From Siphonodentalium dalli (lineage: Eukaryota > Mollusca > Scaphopoda > Gadilida > Siphonodentaliidae): a DNA stretch of 64,000 nucleotides. The translations under genes and the position numbers were made by a program. The DNA is taken from assembly GCA_032622095.1 (NCBI GenBank), contig CP136067.1:195762052-195826051 (forward strand), written 5' to 3'. Shown in pieces: positions 41,401 through 54,609 of the stretch; position 1 is the stretch's first letter; the number at the start of each line of letters is the position of its first letter. The notes beneath the pieces were generated by a model that made no database searches, was not told where the DNA came from, and saw only the letters and a program-made list of their open reading frames with translations.

Positions 41401-43000
41401 TCTATATATATATAACCCGTCGTCTGTGTGTGTGTATCTGTGCGTGTGTATAAATCGCTCACGCTTTTGGCGCGCTTATAACTGTTCAATCATGCGTGCA
41501 ATGTTGCCCAAATCTGTACTATGGCCTATATTGTGTCTTAGAAGATGACTCACAAAATTTCAAGTCGATTGGTCAAAGCAAACCTGAGATCTAACAGGGT
41601 CCCCAAATGCAGTATTTGCACTCAGATATAGACACTATTTCTTATGACGTTTGTCGAAATGACGTCATTGACGTCGCACGCAAACCCACACTTGATTTGT
41701 AGTCTAGGCTGTGCTGGGTGTGATCGTCGGACGTCGGGGGAATTTATGCGACCATCATTTTCTTATGGGAAAATTACTCTAGTTTTCGAATTCAGAGGGC
41801 GCCGAGCCGAGATAGGTGACAAAATATAATTTTTCACTATGTTTCATAGGGTACCCTACCTAAAAAATGACATATTTTCAAAGGTTAACAGGCATTAGCC
41901 AACCGGTTAACAGGGCAGCAACATCGGAAAGATTGTAAACATATTTGCAAATTATGGAACGAATATAGACACTTAATCAGATTCAACATCGTTTTCCTGC
42001 TTTCGTTCTGATTTCGTGACGTCATGGTAAAATATGTAGCGTGACGCGTCAAAAATTCATGGCGATTCAGACAAAGTGTTGTGCGTCAACTCTGTGCAAA
42101 GATAGCATATCTGTCGAATTCTTCCAAGTTATATATTTTTGGAAATGGAAGGGTACTCCCTATATAATGATATTCATACTTACATTATATCTTTCCAAGT
42201 ATTGACATAGACAAAAACTTAACCCTCCCCCAATTTCACAAATAACCACATATATGTGTCCATGCAGTTTGTGTCCACCAAATAAATTGACAATGCACAG
42301 TTTACCTTTTCATATTGTGTAGAATCGTACGGCGACACTGATAATGTAAATCATCGTTCAAATCCTAGATTAGGAAGGTAATATAAAATCCAAGATGGCG
42401 TCCAAGATGGCCGCCAATTTTTATATTGACACTCTATACACCAGATGTATGGTAACCGGACTAGATCATCAACTCTGTGCAAATATAGCATATCTGTCGA
42501 ATTCTTCCAAGTTAAATATTTTTGCAAATGGAAGGGTATTGCCTACAAAATGATGTTCCTATCTTTATTATATATCTCCAAATGGTAAACTAATCGAGAA
42601 AAGCTTAACCCTCACCCCAATTTCACAAATATCCACTTAAATGCACCCATGCAATAAAACATCGACAATGCACATTTTGTAGTGTCATATAGGGCAGAAC
42701 CATCCGGGGACATGGAGAATGTAAGATTCCGTTCAAATCCTAGATTATGAAGGTAATAAAATCCAAGATGGCGTCCAAGTTTAATATCGGCACTCTGTGC
42801 ACACTGAGTGTGCACACCGGTTGTAACTTATCTTTATTTCATAGAGGCTGTATTGTAATATGTATAAGTCAACTGGTTACGTAAAACCAATGATGGAGAC
42901 CAAAATGGCCGCCATAAAACTAAAAAATGTTCCGATAAAATTACCTGCTTCCGAGTTGCAATGTTATGTCATCTGCATGTTATGAGTTTTGTAGCTTATT
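41401..43000 (+). mobile_element. Candidate non-autonomous Helitron-like element, 5' end at 41401
   Basis: Starts TCTATATATATATAACCCGT followed by GTGTGTGTGT words, the TC-plus-TA-rich start typical of animal Helitrons, directly after the CTAG of the preceding 3' end. The body contains GATTGGTCAAAG and AAGATGGCGTCCAAGATGG words and a tandem duplication (about 42100-42471 and 42472-42830). The segment from 41722 has an inverted relative at 48045-48963. The right boundary is arbitrary; no Rep/helicase ORF is seen. Confidence 0.5.
42100..42830. repeat. Tandem duplication of about 370 bp
   Basis: AACTCTGTGCAAA, GCATATCTGTCGAATTCTTC, CAAATCCTAGATTA and CAAGATGGCGTCCAAG occur twice in order, offset about 385 bp. 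The inverted copy at 48045-48963 has only one unit. Confidence 0.8.
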
Positions 43001-44445
43001 CGTTCGTGCATATATGTCTGTTGTTAATGTGATCAGAATCCAATAAAACTGTTGGCATTGAGAAATTAAATGCTCATTTTATTTTTCAAAATCGACATGC
43101 AATGCCAAATTGCCACAATGGGATAGTGTTTCAACCTGACATCCATTTTGTGGTATACAAGTCAACGTTCTGCTTGGTGATGAAACTGCTGACTTTTATA
43201 TTAGTACAATAAGAATTGAAGCTACAATGCCGACTAAATATACATATTCAATCCTCAATAACCAATGTAGGTGTCCACGGTTATGACTCATTAGACCCGC
43301 TTACACAAACCGTCAAGTAATAACAACCAATTTAGAATCCTGATAAGAGTGGGTATGCAAAGAATGGACAATTTATTTTATATATCTCATCAATGTTGTC
43401 AATGCGTACTGGGGTAATTGATTTTCACGTTCATTGGAGTGATGTTCTATTGAAATAACCGAAACAAATCTCAAACAAATCTGACAAAATACGTATCTGT
43501 GTCGTTATATTCTCGCAGCTGCTATGGTCCCATCAGACGTGGATTTATGCTTATTTACTTAAGCAGTTCATTTGAGTATTTGCTTATCTGTACTTAATTC
43601 TATGCCGCTTGATATGCGTGGTTGCAGGTGTATTAATTATTTTATTGAATACACATTGACGACCAATAGTATAATTATTGTCCTGCTAATGTACTATAGA
43701 TCTTGTATGTCTGAGTAGTGTCTGATGCCTTCGGCGAGTTATATATATGCATTCGCTTCCATATTATTTTATATCTTCCCGGCTGTCCAGAATTCGCGTT
43801 GCTATCACAATATATTTAAACACATTATATGCGTTCAGTATTTAACTTCATACAAGGCATTGGTAATTTTAAATAATATCAAGTTACTTGGAGCCTACCC
43901 CAATAATGTTGCACAGAACCAACTTTCAGGTTTGGTTGGAACAGGTAGAATATTATCAAAACTGACCCCTGATTTGTAAGTACTAATGCTTTAAATGATA
44001 ACGGTAAGTGTGCACGAGGCCGTGGTATTGATTGTGCTAAGTCCCATGAAATTTGGATCCATGAAAGTTGGTCTCACACGACTCTCCGTCACACGTACCC
44101 AACTATGATAATCACGTACAGTACTCGATTGGGATAAAACTATATCATCCAATTTATATATCAGTATGGAGCAATCTCGGCAATTAACCAAAGATGAAAA
44201 GTACAAGGATTAGAAAGCCACACAGTTAGAAGGCGTAATCAAAATGTCATATACTCAGTTGCTCAGCATTAGAATGTTGCTTGTCATACTAAATGTGTCC
44301 CTTCACTGATGCTGTTCCATTTCAAGCAACGGGATGACAACTCGTTGGTCACATGTTATCAGCCATAGCCGCGGAATTAGTTTTTTAATCAAAATAGAGT
44401 ATAACCGCTACAGGTAGGACATTCTCAAGAAATATAGTAGCCGTG
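43001..44445. other. No gene recognised
   Basis: AT-rich. Plus-strand 84-codon ORF (43725-43979) and minus-strand 71-codon ORF (43991-44206) have no recognised domain. Confidence 0.4.
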
Positions 44446-44998
44446 CAGGGGGGGGGGGGTGAAAAAATTTCTTCCGGCACGTATGCCGGGGTGGGTGGGT
44501 GGTCAAGCCACCAACAAGCAATTTTTTCCGCAACTAAAAAAAAAAATTCCTGCTTGTTTTTAGTGTTTTGGCAATGAGTTGGGCTTCAAAACCACTTTGA
44601 ATCAGTTTGAATGAGAGAAATAATGTAATTCTAACTGGTAAACTGACTGCAGGCAGTTATCGTGTTGTATTTTGTTGCAAATTTTGAAATCCAAGATGGC
44701 CGCTGGCAGCCATTTTTTTTGGCCGAATGACCTCAAAATTACTCATTCCTATTTACATGTCCATGTTAACATCCATGATAAATAGTATGCACAGAAATTC
44801 ATATACAGCTGTTTACAGTGAATTTCCCCCCGCAAATCTCTGTTTTAGTGTTAAAAGGGGGGTGGGTGTCAAAAAATGGTCGGAAAAAACTGCCGAAAAC
44901 GGAAAAAAATTTGGCGGTGGGGGTGGGTGGGTACAAAAAATGATCGAAAGGGAAAAAATGCCATACGTGCCTGAAATTTTTTTCCGACCCCCCCCCTG
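44446..44998. mobile_element. CAGGGG-ended TIR element, 553 bp
   Basis: Left CAGGGGGGGGGGGTGAAAAA then TTCTTCCGGCACGTATG. Right is the inverse, CATACGTGCCTGAAATTTTT then TCCGACCCCCCCCCTG. A 7-bp direct repeat AGCCGTG flanks both ends. CAGGG termini with a 7- to 8-bp duplication suggest a hAT-type MITE (inference). Short ORFs on both strands are low-complexity. Confidence 0.75.
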
Positions 44999-45766
44999 AG
45001 CCGTGGAGTATTTTTAACACAAACAATAAGTAGCAGCTCCTTTGCACGATCGCCAATTTTCTGCAATGGAAGAACTTACGTATCTGATATATGTCAAATA
45101 TTCATGATTGTGTTAATTGTCCCCAGGATACATTTTACGATATGCGTGAACCAGTTATATGTATCTGACCGAAAGCATATATGCAAGCATGCGATTATCA
45201 CAAATATCAGATAATGTACATAGGTGTGGTAGTTATTGCGTGCATTCATCTAAGTAGACGTCCCAGAAAACAATTGATTTAAATCCTTATTTTAGCTTAA
45301 TATTGAGGAATTTGAAGCCGTAATGGGTCGGTATATTTTGAGTAAGTTTACCTTGTGAGCACCATACAATCAAACCAGGTTCCATCGTTGCATGTGGCGA
45401 CGGTCCTATATTCGACAATGACACACGTTCTTGTTTGAATGTTGGATTGAATGTATGACATATATAGACAATCGCAGTCGGACATTTGATGGCTGTTGGA
45501 CCTATTTGCTCATAATGTGGATTCTTCTGCGACATGGGGCAAGGCATATAGTAAACTTACACATAGTACCCCACACATATGAAACTTCGAAAGTAGCAAC
45601 ACCCTTTGCTTCCAGCATATTACATTAGTAATCTCTCTACTTTCTTATGTGTACACCTGGTAGGAATATAGATCGAGATACTTCATGCTTTGAGTTATGG
45701 TAATGTACGTGTAAAATTGCACACAAATAATGCAAACATATTTGCCCTTTGAAAACCAGTTAAGTG
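44999..45766. other. No gene recognised
   Basis: A minus-strand stretch at about 45350-45420 reads TVATCNDGTWFDCMVLTR before a GTAAAC donor, but it is too short to assign. Otherwise nothing. Confidence 0.35.
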
Positions 45767-46114
45767 TTACATTTAATAAATGGATCTAGTCTCGACTAAG
45801 GTTATGCGATTGAAGTTAATTTGTCTTCAAAATTGTCGATTCTAACTCGCCACCTTGTTAAATCGAAAAAAGAAATATTTCTTATAATTTGAATTTAGTC
45901 CCAATATTAATAAAATTCGTCCATTTTTCTATTATATATACCCATGCCATTCAGTGCCATTTATGAATTACTTATGATAAACAATTACGTGTTGGGAACA
46001 ATCACGTATCCAGCGGAAGAGTAATTTGATTGCATCATATGATGAATCGCAACTTCTCGGCTTATCGTACTTGGCAGAAATGCCCGCGCACATGTGCCAA
46101 CCAACTTTGTTATA
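45767..46114. repeat. 348-bp direct repeat, copy 1
   Basis: From TTACATTTAATAAATGGATC to CAACCAACTTTGTTATA. By eye identical to 46714-47061 (offset 947 bp). No TG...CA ends, primer-binding site or polypurine tract, so LTRs are not supported. Confidence 0.9.
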
Positions 46115-46713
46115 TATATATATATTCTTTATTTCCTCCATTCATGGAGATATTTAGAGAATGCATACAATTAATATAAATTATAAGAACATAAACAGGT
46201 AACAAAAGTCAACATATTTACAGTCATCATCTAAGTGGTGAACATGAGAATTACATACATGATTTCCATTTGCAACAACCATACACATAGAAGCATTCAT
46301 ACTAACAGACACACATCTATAACATTGGAGAATTACATGCATGACTTCCATTTATAACAAACAAACTCCCAGAAGCATTCATACTAACAGACACACACAA
46401 AACATTGGCGAATTACATGCATGAAGTATTCATACTAACAGACACACATTCGTTATATGTATAGACAGAGACAGACGACCAGAATGGCAATGTAGCGTTA
46501 TCGTGTAATGGAATGAACATATGGTCAAATATCTAATTGGCTCTCCACGACAGGCTAAATGTGATGTGTTATTATACGGTTATATAGATCTTTATATATA
46601 AAGAACTGGGACCAGAGAAATAGCATACTCCGAGACGACCAAGCCGGAGTTGGACCCAAATCGGGGATCTCTCTCTCTGGAAGACCCACAAACGCCAATG
46701 CCTTTGTGCAGTC
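46115..46713. repeat. Sequence between the direct repeats, with 80-bp internal tandem units
   Basis: Starts with a TA-dinucleotide run. GAATTACATGCATGACTTCC and ATTCATACTAACAGACACAC recur two to three times between about 46250 and 46450. The tail contains GATCTCTCTCTCTGG. Non-coding. Confidence 0.7.
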
Positions 46714-47061
46714 TTACATTTAATAAATGGATCTAGTCTCGACTAAGGTTATGCGATTGAAGTTAATTTGTCTTCAAAATTGTCGATTCTAACTCGCCAC
46801 CTTGTTAAATCGAAAAAAGAAATATTTCTTATAATTTGAATTTAGTCCCAATATTAATAAAATTCGTCCATTTTTCTATTATATATACCCATGCCATTCA
46901 GTGCCATTTATGAATTACTTATGATAAACAATTACGTGTTGGGAACAATCACGTATCCAGCGGAAGAGTAATTTGATTGCATCATATGATGAATCGCAAC
47001 TTCTCGGCTTATCGTACTTGGCAGAAATGCCCGCGCACATGTGCCAACCAACTTTGTTATA
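46714..47061. repeat. 348-bp direct repeat, copy 2
   Basis: Second copy of 45767-46114, then unique sequence beginning GTGTTCCCCGAG. Confidence 0.9.
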
Positions 47062-48044
47062 GTGTTCCCCGAGTTTACAGCTAATGATTAAATTAGGTTC
47101 ACATAAGACCAGAACATCAACTTAATCGTGTCACCGGCTGTGTAGATCCGATAGATGTATGTTACTCATTGCTGATAAGTACCAGCATGATGAAGTCATG
47201 TTATCGGTGGTTAAATGTCTAACGAAATTGTCCACGAGTGGATAGGCCTTATCCAATATAAAATATGGCAGAAACTTATTATTTCTTCGTCTCTTGACGA
47301 AATGGATGATCATCATAACAAAACGCTCAATAGATGTATTAATATATTGCGACAGCGACGTGAAACCTGAACTGCAAGTGTTATCTAAATCTTCAGAGTT
47401 GAGAAGTACTAAACAAATACGAATTAAAACTGCTTATGTAAACACCCATATTTCCGTGCGGGGTGGCATCCCGAGGAAATGTAGAGAAAACAGTTTTAGT
47501 TCGGTCTAAATTGCTGGTGATTATTGTCCGTTATTACATTGGAACATCGCTTCTTTGAACGTAGAAACCAACTACCATGGTAAGCAGTTGACGACATTAG
47601 CGGGGTAATGTGAACACAGATGGCCAACATTTTCGTATAAACAAAAATATCCGCAATTATTGTAGGTCCGTTATCTCCAGACGGTTTACAATTGCGGGTC
47701 TAATGTGCTACTAGCATGGAAAAACTCCTTTATTTATTGATAATTGAATATATAACTATTAGTGCATACACTGCATAGGCATGTTTTAATCGGCATTGTG
47801 GCTTCCATTATTGCTATACTAATGTGGATGTTTGCAGTTGTAGCATCGTGTAGCAGAACATTGACATATATATATACCATCAAATAATTGGATGTCAGTT
47901 TGAAATTCGGTCCTATTTAGGCAATTTGACATTATATGATGTCGTTATTTCGAGAAATTAATGAACAGTTACTATCTTAATGTCCCTAGTTTCTTCAGAT
48001 ACGGATCATGTTGGACACAATGACATATATGTACGAACAAAAAA
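47062..48044. other. No gene recognised
   Basis: Short ORFs at 47131-47316 (minus) and 47294-47509 (plus) are unremarkable. Confidence 0.4.
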
Positions 48045-48963
48045 GCTACAACAGTCATACCATGTGATTTTATTGCAACTCAGAAGTTGGTCGTTTTATC
48101 GGAACAGTTCTGTTTATTTTGGCGGCTATTTTGGTCTTCATCATCGGTTTTACATCGCCAATTGCCTTATACATATTAAGATACAGACTCCATCCAAGAC
48201 AAGGCCATATTACATAAAGCACTCGCGATGATCTAGTCCGGTTACCATACATTTGGTGTATAGAGTGTCAATATAAAAATTGGCGGCCATCTTGGACGCC
48301 ATATTGGATTTTAATACTTTCCTAATCTAGGATTTGAACGATGTTTTACATTATCAGTGTCGCCGTACGATTCTACACAACATGAAAAGGTAAACTGTGC
48401 ATTGTCAATTTATTTGGTGGACACAAACTGCATGGGCACATATATGTGGTTATTTGTGAAATTGGGGGGAGGGTTAAGTTTTTGTCTATTATGTCAATAC
48501 TTGGAAAGATATAATGTAAGTATGAATACCCTTCCATTTCCAAAAATATATAACTTGGAAGAATTCGACAGATATGCTATCTTTGCACAGAGTTGACGCA
48601 CAACACTTTGTCTGAATCGCCATGAATGTTTGACGCGTCACGCTACATATTTTACCATGACGTCACGAAATCAGAACGAAAGCATGAAAACGATGTTGAA
48701 TCTGATTAAGTGTCTATATTCGTTCCATAATTTGCAAATATGTTTACAATCTTTCCGATGTTGATGCCCTGTTAACCAGTTGGCTAATGCCTGTTAACCT
48801 CTGAAAATATGTCATTTTTTAGGTAGGGTACCCTATGAAACATAGTGAAAAGTTATATTTTGTCACCTATCTCGGCTCGGCGCCCTCTGAATTAGAAAAC
48901 TAGAGTAATTTTCCCATAAGAAAATGATGGTCGCATAAATTCCCCCGATGTGCGACGATCAAG
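48045..48963 (-). repeat. Inverted copy of the 41722-43000 segment
   Basis: The reverse complement aligns with 41722-42471 (GGTACCCTACCTAAAAAATG, GGCGCCCTCTGAATT, GATGATCTAGTCCGGTTACC inverted) and then with about 42825-42975. Homology ends near 48963, before the 5' terminal part of the left copy. Confidence 0.85.
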
Positions 48964-49250
48964 ACTCGAACGTTCGTCGTTGGGAATGGGTGCTAATATG
49001 GTATTTTAATTTGCCAGTTGGGTTTGAACATAAGTAAAGAATGCTGTCTTTGATACGAAAGTTGTGCATTGAGTGTGGAATCGAAGGAATACCGGTATAA
49101 TCGAAAGATGGCTAATGGACACAGTCTGGCCTCCCGCCAGTGGGTACTGCGAACTCAGTAAATTCGCCAGAACTCAGTTAGAAAAATCACATTCCCGGGC
49201 CTGGACTAATAACACAGTGTAAACACTACTGCCGACGCATAAATACTAAA
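48964..49250. other. No feature recognised
   Basis: Unique-looking sequence without repeats or ORFs of note. Confidence 0.4.
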
Positions 49251-49830
49251 GGTTCCGAATTGAGCCTGTTTCAGTTAGTATAGATAAAGTAAAATATATT
49301 GATTGTTGCGTTCCACATGGCATGAATATACGTGGGTTGGGGAGATGGGGTGGGGGTAAAAATACAGTTTGATTGAAATAAAGTGTTCATACAAATGGGC
49401 CGCGCAATGCAGGGCGTGTGGTCATTAGGCTGCATGCTGAATACAGGTTCCAAATGGGGTCCGTTTAAAATGTGCTGCAAGCTCCCTATATGTGCGCGAA
49501 GCGCACGCAGTTTAATATCATATAATGTACGCGAAGCGCAGAAAGGGGCTGTAGGCCCACCCCCGCTAAATAAGGCTCCCGAATTGAGCCTGTTTCAGTA
49601 TAAATAAAGTAAAATATCTTGATTGTTGCTTTCCATATGAGCATGCATATACATGGGTTGGGGAGATTGGATGGGGGTACAAATACAGTTTTATTGAAAT
49701 AAAGTGTTCATACAAATGGGCCGTGCAGTGCAGGCGTGTGATCATTAGGCGGCATGCTGAACACAGGCTCCAAAGGGCGTCCGTTCAAAATTTGCCGCAA
49801 GCTCCCGAATAAAGGCTCCTGAATTGAGTA
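49251..49830. repeat. Degenerate tandem repeat of 240-320 bp
   Basis: GAATTGAGCCTGTTTCAG recurs at about 49257, 49581 and (diverged) 49821, with GAAATAAAGTGTTCATACAA and the GCGCGAAGCGCAC palindrome. Minus-strand ORFs over it (49271-49480, 49708-50139) share peptide words because of the duplication. Confidence 0.75.
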
Positions 49831-50054
49831 TGTTTCAGTTGGTTTATAGTAATATTTAAATAATATGCTGATGTTGTTTCGTTCAATATGTGCATGCGCA
49901 TATGTGGACTGGGTGTGTACACTGTGTAGAAATACAGTTTTTGTTAGTGAAATAAAGTGTTCCAACGCGCATCCAGTATAACAAAAAAGAGAAGCATGAC
50001 CATTCCATGTGTCCATGAACGCGGACACTAGAAAATAACAAAGAACATTTATAT

Positions 50055-50085
50055 ACCCGTCATTTTGTGACGGGCAACCTCCTAG
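50055..50085 (+). mobile_element. Helitron 3' terminus, second copy
   Basis: ACCCGTCATTTTGTGACGGG, then CAACCTC and CTAG at 50082-50085, followed by T. Differs from 41371-41400 by one base in the spacer. The matching 5' end is not identified. Confidence 0.75.
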
Positions 50086-51490
50086 TATATATATATTACA
50101 CTCCGGACACAAGGGCTCATCGAAAGAGGTGAACCACATAGGAATTTAGTGTATAAATTAGGTCAATCATATATTCGGGTGTGTGAGCAATCCGAGATTC
50201 AAATGACGTCATGACGTCGTAACTGGGTTTCTGCTAACAAACGTAGGAAATTGATCGAATATGAACAAATTTATTGGTAATAACTGTTTATAAATAAATA
50301 ATTCAATTGTTCATAGTTCCGATAGTATTTCCCCTTATTTTGAAATACTTGTAATCGATAGACACAGTAAAAACAATTTCCGTTTACGACATTAATGCTC
50401 TACGCCCACCGATCTACTGAAATAAATGGAAGAAACCTGTATTGATCTATTTTTCATATGGAGATGTGAACAGACTTCGATCATATGTTGGCCTTTATAC
50501 ATTGGTTGAAGGCGATTGATAGAAAATTGATCGTTGTAAATGGTGAACTTCTATGGAAACGTGTATAATAAAAATTAAGTCTAGTGTTTAAATAGATACC
50601 AAAAAATATGTGATTTGGTAGCCGTTCACGAAAACAAGCATTTGTCTCGCTCATTCATGATATAATTTTCGGTGTCCACTCAAAAACACTAGATGTCCTC
50701 CATATGCTCTACGTTTTATTAGGTTTCTTGTCCATGGTCAAATGTAGCTCAACACTTAAAACTGATTCAACACATCACAGGTGGAGTACACTCTAGCAAT
50801 GAAGACATTGTTGAGTGTTAGAAGCCCATTACTCAAACCGGAATTGTGGTACTATCGAGATGCAGTCCGAATGTTCTGTTCAAATATGTAAACATGGAAG
50901 TACATGGTAAATGTGACAACTCGAACTCGCTGAATTTGTTGTTATAATTGAGACTAAAAGGTGAATCAAGTTTTTAATCAGAATCATACATGGAAATTAA
51001 TGTTATAACACGTACCATCAGGGTTGGTGCTGGACGAAAATGTTCTCTTGCCAAAAATTTGCCAAATAAAATTATTTTTTGCCAATTAAAAAAATATTTG
51101 CCCAATTTAATTGCGTATATAATTGTGGAAATTGTCATGTTTATATCTTCGTTTAAAACTAGCCACAGACACAGGTAAAATGAGCTACTAGAGAAGCAAG
51201 TTAGTATTATTAATAAATATCAAAATAGCAATAAATATATAAGAAACACCTGCCTGGCAACTACATTTAATGTTGCTAAACAGTCATCAAACATACACAT
51301 TATTCGCCTTGTATTACTGCTGAAATCAACGAGCCATAACTTAATCCGTCGATCATTCTCATTCGGCTGATTAACCTATTGTCTTATACTCGCTGGTAAG
51401 ATAACGCTGAAATAAATATTTGCTATATACTGTCGCCATCAATATGCACTGTTACAATGACTACATAATCCAAACGGACTAATGTCCAAA
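50086..51490. other. No gene recognised
   Basis: AT-rich sequence up to the 25-bp satellite. The TTGCCAAAAATTTGCC words at about 51048-51064 recall 18470-18500. No coding evidence. Confidence 0.4.
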
Positions 51491-54400
51491 TGTCCACCTG
51501 AAAACCATCATGTCATATCCACCTCAAAACCATCATGTCGTATCCACCTCAAAACCATCATGTCATGTCCACCTTAAAACCATCATGTCATGTCCACCTC
51601 AAAACAATCATGTCATATCCACCTCAAAATCATCATGTCATATCCACCTCAAAACCATCATGTCGTATCCACCTCAAAACCATCATGTCATATCCATCTC
51701 AAAACCATCATGTCGTATCCACATGAAAACCATCATGTCATATCCACCTCAAAACCATCATGTCATATCCACCTCAAAACCACCATGTCGTATCCACCTC
51801 AAAACCATCATGTCGTATGCAACTCAAAACCATCATGTCATATCCACCTCAAAACCATCACGTCGTATCCACCTCAAAACCATCATGTCATGTCTACATC
51901 AAAACCATCATGTCATCTCCACCTCAAAACCATCATGTCATATCTACCTCAAAACCATCCTGTCATGTCCACCTCAAAACCATCATGTCATATCCACCTC
52001 AAAACCATCATGCTATATCCACCTCAAAACCACCATGTCGTATCCACCTCAAAACCACCATGTCATGTCTACCTCAAAACCATCATGTCATCTCCACCTC
52101 AAAACCATCATGTCATATCTACCTCAAAACCATCATGTCGTATCCACCTCAAAACCACCATGTCATGTCCACCTGAAAACCATCATGTCATTTCCACCTC
52201 AAAACCATCATGCCGTATCCACCTCAAAACCATCATGTCTTGTCTACCTCAAAACCATCATGACTTGTCTACCTCAAAACCACCATGTCATCTCCACCTC
52301 AAAACCATCATGTCGTGTCCACCTCAAAACCATCATGTCATGTCCACCTCAAAACCATCATGTCATGTCCACCTCAAAACCATCATGTCATGTCCACCTC
52401 AAAACCATCATGTCGTATCCACCTGAAAACCATCATGTCATATCCACCTCAAAACCATCATGCCATTTCCACCTCAAAACCATCATGTCATATCCACCTC
52501 AAAACCATCATGTCGTATCCACCTCAAAACCATCATGTCATGTCCACCTCAAAACCATCATGTCGTATCCACCTCAAAACCATCATGTCATGTCTACATC
52601 AAAACCATCATGTCATCTCCACCTCAAAACCATCATGTCATATCGACCTCAAAACCATCATGTCATGTCCACCTCAAAACCATCATGTCATATCCACCTC
52701 AAAACCATCATGTCATATCCACCTCAAAACCACCATGTCGTATCCACCTCAAAACCATCATGTCATGTCTACCTCAAAACCATCATGTCATATCCACCTC
52801 AAAACCATCATGCCATTTCCACCTGAAAACCATCATGTCATGTCCACCTCAAAACCATCATGTCATGTCCACCTCAAAACCATCATGTCATATCCACCTG
52901 AAAACCATCATGTCGTATCCGCCTCAAAACCATCATGTCGTATCCACCTCAAAACCATCATGTCGTATCCACCTCAAAACCATCATGTCGTATCCACCTC
53001 AAAACCATCATGTCGTATCCAACTCAAAACCATCATGTCGTATCCGCCTCAAAACCATCATGTCATGTCCACCTGAAAACCATCATGTCGTATCCACCTC
53101 AAAACCATCATGTCGTATCCGCCTCAAAACCATCATGTCATGTCCACCTGAAAACCATCATGTCATATCCACCTCAAAACCATCATGTCATGTCCACCTC
53201 AAAACCATCATGTCGTATCCACCTCAAAACCATCATGTCATGTCCACCTCAAAACCATCATGTCGTATCCACCTCAAAACCATCATGTCATGTCCACCTC
53301 AAAACCATCATGTCATGTCCACCTCAAAACCATCATGCAATGTCCACCTGAAAACCATCATGTCGTATCCACCTCAAAACCATCATGTCATGTCCACCTC
53401 AAAACCATCATGTCGTATCCACATCAAAACCATCATGTCATGTCCACCTCAAAACCATCATGCAATGTCCACCTCAAAACCATCATGCAATGTCCACCTG
53501 AAAACCATCATGTCGTATCCACCTCAAAACCATCATGTCATGTCCACCTCAAAACCATCATGTCGTATCCACATCAAAACCATCATGTCATGTCCACCTC
53601 AAAACCATCATGTCATGTCCACCTGAAAACCATCATGCAATGTCCACCTGAAAACCATCATGTCGTATCCACATCAAAACCACCATGTCATGTCCACCTC
53701 AAAACCACCATGTCATGTCCACCTGAAAACCATCATGTCGTATCCACCTCAAAACCATCATGTCATGTCCACCTCAAAACCATCATGTCATGTCCACCTC
53801 AAAACCATCATGTCGTATCCACCTGAAAACCATCATGTCATATCCACCTCAAAACCATCATGTCGTATCCACCTCAAAACCATCATGTCATGTCCACCTG
53901 AAAACCATCATGTCATGTCCACCTCAAAACCATCATGTCCACATCAAAACCATCATGTCATGTCCACCTCAAAACCATCATGTCGTATCCACCTGAAAAC
54001 CATCATGTCATGTCCACCTCAAAACCATCATGTCATGTCCACCTCAAAACCATCATGTCATGTCCACCTGAAAACCATCATGTCATGTCCACCTGAAAAC
54101 CATCATGTCATGTCCACATCAAAACCATCATGTCATGTCCATCCCAAAACCGTCATGTCGTGTCCACCGCAAAACCATCATGTCATGTCCACCTCAAAGC
54201 CATGATGTCATGTCCACCTCAAAACCACCATGTCATGTCCACATCAAAACCATCATGTCATGTCCACCTCAAACCATCATGTCATGTCCACATCAAAACC
54301 ATCATGTCGTATCCACCTCAAAACCATCATGTCATATCCACCTCAAAACCATCATGTCATATCCACCTCAAAACCACCATGTCATGTCCACCTCAAAACC

Positions 54401-54609
54401 ATCATGTCATGTCCACCTCAAAACCATCATGTCATATCCACCTCAAAACCATCATGTCATATCCACCTCAAAACCATCATGTCATGTCCACCTCAAAACC
54501 ATCATGTCATATCCACCTCAAAACCACCATGTCATGTCCACCTCAAAACCATCATGTCATGTCCACCTCAAAACCATCATGTCATATCCACCTCAAAACC
54601 ATCATGTCA

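Noticed and set aside
45287-45547. Minus-strand ORF containing a CNDGTW-like stretch in another frame
   Set aside because: Too short to assign to a CCP or other domain; only one plausible splice site and no partner exons recognised.
45767-47061. LTR retrotransposon with 348-bp LTRs
   Set aside because: No TG/CA ends, primer-binding site, polypurine tract or coding sequence; the interior is only 599 bp of simple repeats.
49708-50139. 143-codon minus-strand ORF
   Set aside because: Overlaps a degenerate tandem repeat and a Helitron terminus; no recognised domain.
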